Shown here: piece by piece, positions 59,201 through 64,000 of the stretch
Position numbering within the stretch: position 1 is the first letter of the stretch
How the letters are laid out: every line of letters begins with the position of its first letter
Assembly (NCBI RefSeq): GCF_020085105.1
Contig: NC_058046.1
Span: forward strand, 22,843,675-22,907,674
Length of the DNA stretch: 64,000 nt
Direction: 5' to 3'
Source: Siniperca chuatsi
Taxonomy: Eukaryota > Chordata > Actinopteri > Centrarchiformes > Sinipercidae
Notes under the pieces: model-generated
Told to the model about the DNA's origin: nothing
Database searches by the model: none
Seen by the model: only the letters and a program-made list of their open reading frames with translations
Position numbers and translations under genes: made by a program

Positions 59201-61927
59201 TTACATGTATTTATATATTTCTATTTTAATTGTCTAAATTTTTAACTTCTCTGTAAAGCACTTTGGTCAGCACTTTTTTTTGTCTGGTCTGTACATAAAA
59301 TTTCATCACTTGACTTAATATTCAATTACAGGCCCGGCAATGGAAACTGATTTTTAATGTCTGCCTGTAGATAAAGTTACCAGCATGTTACATACATACT
59401 GTTTGGAGGTAGGTACCTTTGCTCAGATTAGCTGGCACTTCACCATTACTGCCACCACCTCAGTCCACTTGACGGACTGAGGCAATGTCCTTCGGTCTAT
59501 TAACCCCTATACCTTTGTGAGTGAAAATTAATTAAAAGTTTTAATTGCCTACCTGAATTACACTAACAATAAAACTAACAAAGAAACTAAATTATCTGAC
59601 TAGCCATTTAATCATCCTGGCCAAGGCAGTTTATGGCAGAAGTGATCATCCATGATCAGCATACACAGCATGTATACTGTGGCTTTTAAACTGTTTGCAC
59701 ATAGAGATTGTCCAGTTAGATCAAAATCAAAAGGTAACAACAACAGCACATATGGTAAGTAGATACTATCTGTTGTACAGCAGCTGTTGTATCTGTCAAA
59801 CACCTATGCTACCTTGAGAATCTATAATGTGTTACGTATAGCCATATACAGTATTTACCTATCCTACACAAATCATTTGGCTGCATTAGCTCATATACCA
59901 ATTACTTGGAACGTGACAAATAGATGCCATTAAAACATCGTAAAAATCAGATACTAATTAAGTCTTCTCTGTCACCACGAAATCTTAAAATAAATTGATT
60001 GCCAATCATACAGAAGATTATGTATTAGTACAGCTGTGCAATGCTGGCAACACAGACACAGTGGGGACTGTTTAGCTTTTTGGTAACAGCAGTGCACCAT
60101 GCCATCACATCACCCCCACATGGTAGAGTACTCCAAATTGCCAAAACACTTTGGCCTGTATCAGCCGTCGGCTGGTGAACTGTCTTTTTTTTCCTGGAAA
60201 ATAAATAGCACCACTGAATTACAGGCAACGGTGGGCGGATGCTTAGGGTTGTACAGCAGGAATGTAACATGAGGAATATAATATTCTTCCAACTAAGAGG
60301 AAGAGTGTAACTTGTGGAGGAAATAAAACAGTTGTCTCATTTGTTTCTCATCTGTCCCAGTTTTATTCCTGCTTGAATAAAGGCTTGTAATGCTGCGTTC
60401 TAAGATGAGACAAAAGGATGTGATATGAGACACACTTTTGAAAAAAAATCAGACATACACCCCAATAAGAACACGTGGTTGTTGCTAAATAAGCTCTCAT
60501 TAAATCCTGTGGATTATGAAATTTATCTTGAAAACCCTTACGCCAAATATGTGCACACAAACACACGAAAGTGCAAAGAATCAGAGGATGTTTACAGAAT
60601 CTGTATCCAAATGGAGGATAGACTGAGAGCAGTTGAGCTGCAGGCTGCATGGGGCCAATAAGAAGTAATAATACCTAATTAAATGGGACAGAGCATGTTC
60701 CCATGCTGGCTTGGCATGAATGAACTGTGGTGTAACACAGCACAGGTCATGTGATTCAGCAAAATTTCAAGCATGAGGTAGTACATGCCATGCTGTTTCT
60801 CTCTTTCTGTCGGCGTTTGAATAAAAATCGGATTAATTGCATGTGTCTTGGCATCCTTAAAAGCAGTGGTCAGTGCTGGTAATGTGCCACGCCTCACTGG
60901 ACACTAAGCTCAAAGCCATCTGCTTCTGAAATGCCATCATTGCACATGCCAACCCTAAACACACCAGGTATGTGTAGTTCAACAGCAAGAGAGAGATGGA
61001 TAGAGGGAGAGTGAGAATGAGATAGAGAAAGAAGGAAAAGGAGAGGGGGAGCACAAAGAATTAGAAATGCAAGAAAATGAATAATGAAAGCTCTTTGTGT
61101 GGAGGTGCGATAATCACTAGGCAGCAGATATGGAATTAACTGGCTGATAATAAGCCATTCCATCATTCAGATCAGTGGTTGGCTTTACAACCAGCATTTC
61201 CAATTTGAATGGAGCTTAAGGAGACCTGCACACTGATTGGCTAAAGGTCCAACATCCCATTTTTCTATGGGATGCGCTGCGATCATCTGAGTGTAGAGAC
61301 TGAACACATCCCACTCCCTGTCGCTTCTCCTCTATGGCCACCACCCCAGTACAAACGCCAGAAGTCCTACACTAAACAGAGCAGCATGGTTCATCTGTCT
61401 ATTCTGAATCTGCAGAGTGGCTCTGAGATTATTTTTTTTACCTCCTCAGGCATTCTCATCGTTTGGATTATTAGATGGAGAAGCCAAAAATCATCTGGGT
61501 ATTATTTGAAACCTGCAGACAGCGGACCATAACAAGAGGAAGATGAACTGTTCACAATACATGGCACTTCTTACGCTGCGCAACAGGTCTTACCCTTTGT
61601 TCTAACGAGGTACAATGAAACTAAAGCCATATTTTGGTTGTAGGAGTTGCACCGGGTAGCCACAAAGTAAAACGTCAAACTTCCTTAGCAGTAAATATTT
61701 AGAATGTTAAAGCTCGTAGCCTATTTATTTATTTCTCATCTAGCTACATGCACTGCGCGCGGATAAAGAGAAATGGGCATGCTCCTCACCCGATTACACT
61801 GGGGTAACGTTAAGAAACACCTACCGGGAATAGCCAGGTTGGTGAGCGGAATAGTGTGCATACTCTGCGGTAAACTTGCCATCCAGTCTGCAAACCGCAT
61901 GTCGCTTCTCCCGTGAGACGAAGCCAT
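46384..61927 (-). CDS. plcxd3: PI-PLC X domain-containing protein 3
   Basis: There are six exons: 61825-61927, 50775-51031, 50354-50527, 48223-48398, 47512-47613 and 46384-46540. They join in phase to 322 residues, against 321 in human. All introns are GT-AG. The start ATG at 61927 is in GGCAGCATGG context, and the MASSHGRSDMRFADWM start aligns with the family. The PLC X domain shows His37 in SHDSFSFYID and the second histidine at about 114 in FFAHGLF, plus FLDFNHFYG and WPGQMMPSPWANTTDPEK. There is no Y domain, C2 or PH domain and no signal peptide, so it is a short intracellular X-domain-only protein. Enzymatic activity of this subfamily is poorly established. The very acidic C-terminus (DDDEDDAT) differs from the less acidic human end. 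Intron 1 is about 10.8 kb. Confidence 0.96.
49956..50330. mobile_element. hAT-like MITE beside a plcxd3 splice donor
   Basis: The ends are CAGTAGGTGATTTG and CAAATCGCCTACTG, inverted with one mismatch. They are flanked by AGTGTATT (49948-49955) and AGTGTATA (50331-50338), an 8-bp duplication with one difference, as for hAT elements. It is 375 bp and non-coding. The right flank is about 15 bases from the donor of the exon ending at 50354. Confidence 0.8.
51497..51561. repeat. 65-bp dispersed repeat, copy 1
   Basis: GAGCCGAAACGTCTTGATTC through CTACGAT. Its reverse complement recurs at 58084-58148 with two differences. The wording resembles ends of a teleost retroelement, but I cannot name it. 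Confidence 0.75.
53570..54110 (+). mobile_element. LINE ORF2 C-terminal fragment with tail
   Basis: It translates to KYRLSDHKLAIEKERH, then CGHCSTGEVEAEMHFLLQC, a CCHC-type motif found at the C-terminus of non-LTR retrotransposon ORF2. A stop follows at about 53924, and the 3' end is AATAAAGCCCAATTGAATTG. It is 5'-truncated and inactive. Confidence 0.7.
56167..56221. repeat. (TC)n microsatellite
   Basis: About 27 TC units in plcxd3 intron 1. Confidence 0.95.
58084..58148. repeat. 65-bp dispersed repeat, copy 2 (inverted)
   Basis: Reverse complement of 51497-51561 with two visible differences, 6.6 kb away in the same intron. Confidence 0.75.
58330..59300 (+). pseudogene. Decayed LINE reverse transcriptase
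   Basis: Across several frames and stops one reads GVPQGSILEPILF, then a degraded YADD box (YMENMQLY), then LASLHWLPIK, in the order of an L2/Rex-type reverse transcriptase. The tail has TCTGTAAAGCACTTTGGTCAG. The catalytic aspartates are lost, so it is inactive. Confidence 0.75.
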
Positions 61928-62027
61928 GCTGCCGCCGTGCACAACGCTCCGTTCTCCCGGACCGGTGCCTGCGCCAACGTGAAGTGCACTCTCTCGCTTT
62001 CTCTCCACACACACATACACACTCTCT

Positions 62028-62088
<61 letters not shown>

Positions 62089-62110
62089 CAGCGCGACCGA
62101 GAGCCAGTCC
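61928..62110 (-). promoter_or_regulatory. plcxd3: plcxd3 5' leader with (GA)n and (GT)n repeats
   Basis: Just upstream of the start codon is a short CpG-rich leader. Beyond it, at about 62032-62089, are about 21 TC units running into CA units (GA and GT on the gene strand). The repeat is about 105-160 bases from the start codon and so is probably in the 5' UTR or core promoter. No TATA box was seen. Confidence 0.5.
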
Positions 62111-64000
62111 ACCCCCCACCCCCCAGAGCAGTAGGCCTACACATCGGCGGGTAGCACAATTATGAAAATGCCTTTTGGTGGATGGACCGATCCCAATATG
62201 GCAGCATTCGGTGGTTAGCTTTGCAATAATTCGCAATAATAACACTGTAACAAGTACATGGTTCAGTTTTACAGTTACCTAATCTGAAAAAAACAATACC
62301 AGATATAGTCTCATTAATAATTCTGGCTTTCAGTATTTCTCAAAACGAGGCAATCCAAAAAAACAAACAAACATGATTCTTAGCATGGAGGTCAGTACAA
62401 CCACCAGTGGCTGCATGCTAAATGTAATATTTTGGAACAATGTTAGATGGGACTATGTCAAATTATCAAGGTAATTTCATAGTTCTAAATTGTGCACTTC
62501 TTACTACAGGATAGAATATTTTGAGAATTATAAAACACTGGATAACGATTAAAAACCCTTCAAATATGATCATACTAGCCTGCATGTTAAGGAGCAATGG
62601 TAGTTTTAGCAAAATGCAGCTATCCTTAGAATGACAAAGATTTTGTTGTATTAGAGACGTGCATTATCTCATTGTGCATGGCTGAAAATAATGCTAGCTG
62701 TAAATACTGAGGTTAAAATCTAACTCCCAAATGACCTAGAAGCATGTCTGAGGTCATGCACTTAGATGACTGAGAGCCATATGGCAGTGATTTATTTCCA
62801 CTGCAATTAATATGGAAATGACAATGACTAACTGACATCTTCACTGTAGCGATAATCAGCTGGCTGGTCACCTTAAAATGAGTCATTCAACAAACTAGGT
62901 ATAAAGATGGAGAATGTACCAAAAACTGCATATTTATCAAGGTACGCATCACAATGTTTGGCTGAACATTACATAGACCTTTTTCTCCACTTCAAACCTG
63001 CGTCCAGTGTGTCCTGTGTTTCTGCATTCATGTTTGAGAAGTGGCATAGGAGGAAGGATTTATCATATTAAACCACTGTGGACACACACAATCAATATTA
63101 ACATGACTACCCTGCATAATCAGAAATACCTTAGACTGTCAAATATATTGCTTTGCCTAGATATAGACTGAATATCCCTATGGATGGTTTATCATCATTG
63201 ATTACCTTTGTTCCTTGTTGGATGCTGCATCCATTAATGATCAGCACTGTGAAAATAATCAAAAGGAACAATAACCATACTCTGTAGAAACAGGCCTAAA
63301 CAGATGGTTATAATGTGCAAATATATCTATATGGGGAGGCCCAAAGCAAAATCACACCCAGAATTGTGGCCCAAAGTGGCTAAAGCCAGCCCTGCTTGCA
63401 TCACACTAAAATGTGAGAAAACTGTCCAGTAGTAGTGATGTAAAAAGTCAAACAGGAATCACTTTTATACATCACATATGAATGAATGGATCTAAATATA
63501 CAGAGGAATAGTGGCTTACATGTTCAGGCTTGGTAACTCACTAATAGTCAAGCAGCTGGACATTTTAAATTCAAAGTCTCTGTAGCTGTTAATCCAGAGG
63601 TTATATAGTCATATATTATAAGAAGTAGTTTTCAAACACTATTCCAGGTAGCTTGCCACCAAGACAGCCACTATGTACAGTAAATATCACTTCATTCTGT
63701 CCATACTAGTATGAGAACTAGGCTAAAAAAATTTAGGCTTATAGGGTACCACTCTAGTTTGAGTCATGAAGGAATGTGCTGGATTAACATCAACAGCCGG
63801 TGGCAACAGCCCCTGTCACTTTCTTCCATTTTTCTGCTTGATGATCCAATCCAGTTGATCTTCTTGAACCCAAAAGCCTACTGGCTGAATTCTCCAGTTA
63901 CGTAACAGCCCTCAGGTAATGGCAGCGCCACTCTACTCGAGTGGAGAAATCACATCAAGAATGTCAATGCAAGCGCACCATCCATATATAGAAAACTCTA
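62111..64000. other. Upstream flank of plcxd3, no gene seen
   Basis: AT-rich sequence without exons, RNA genes or clear repeats that I can support. Confidence 0.5.

Larger units (their letters stand above)
51032..61824 (-). other. plcxd3: plcxd3 first intron
   Basis: It carries two decayed LINE fragments, two inverted 65-bp repeat copies, a (TC)n and a GAT/GAC triplet repeat (about 55207-55240). I see no other exon in it. Its size, compared with the shorter other introns, suggests both repeat accumulation and possible regulatory content. Confidence 0.7.

Noticed and set aside
61736-62245. Longer plcxd3 N-terminus from upstream in-frame ATGs
   Set aside because: The extension runs through the GA/GT repeat and is not like any family member; MASS at 61927 matches the known start.

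Overview
The window is nuclear DNA from a ray-finned fish, most likely a percomorph teleost. It has split genes with vertebrate-type splice sites, many microsatellites (TG, TC, TA, AGC), and teleost-type repeats such as MITEs beginning TTAAAGG and LINE 3' ends finishing in repeated TGATTC. Exon-derived proteins match vertebrate families closely. No bacterial, phage, CRISPR or operon features were seen.

Layout. (1) About 1-4,200, minus strand: an unrecognised gene cut by the left edge. Its large coding exon encodes an acidic N-terminus followed by about 42 copies of a 9-residue repeat, and a second long exon runs off the window. A (TA)n tract with 71-bp inverted arms lies in its 5' UTR intron. 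(2) About 6,500-15,970, plus strand: rnf180, a membrane-anchored RING E3 ubiquitin ligase. Four exons are visible and one intron uses a GC donor. The conserved N-terminal cysteine-rich part was not found. (3) About 18,000-26,670, plus strand: rgs7bp, complete in six coding exons (251 aa), with a CpG-rich leader. (4) 29,039-38,184, minus strand: complement component c7, in 18 inferred coding exons (about 824 aa), with a TATA-like box just upstream and a 100-bp TG repeat beyond it. (5) About 43,850-62,000, minus strand: plcxd3, complete in six exons (322 aa), with a 10.8-kb first intron and probably a long 3' UTR.

The genes are not a functional unit. Rnf180 marks proteins for degradation, Rgs7bp anchors R7-RGS/Gbeta5 complexes at neuronal membranes, C7 is a secreted subunit of the membrane attack complex, and Plcxd3 is an intracellular PLC X-domain protein. 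In human, RNF180/RGS7BP are neighbours on 5q and C7/PLCXD3 are near one another on 5p, so the order here looks like conserved or rearranged ancestral synteny.

Non-coding DNA contains at least four families of short DNA transposons, some nested, plus several decayed LINE fragments. Three C7 introns owe most of their length to such insertions. One MITE ends about 20 bp from a plcxd3 splice donor. Exon coordinates are read by eye from splice consensus, phase and family similarity. Least certain are the start of rnf180 and the C7 exon junction near 33,790-33,930.
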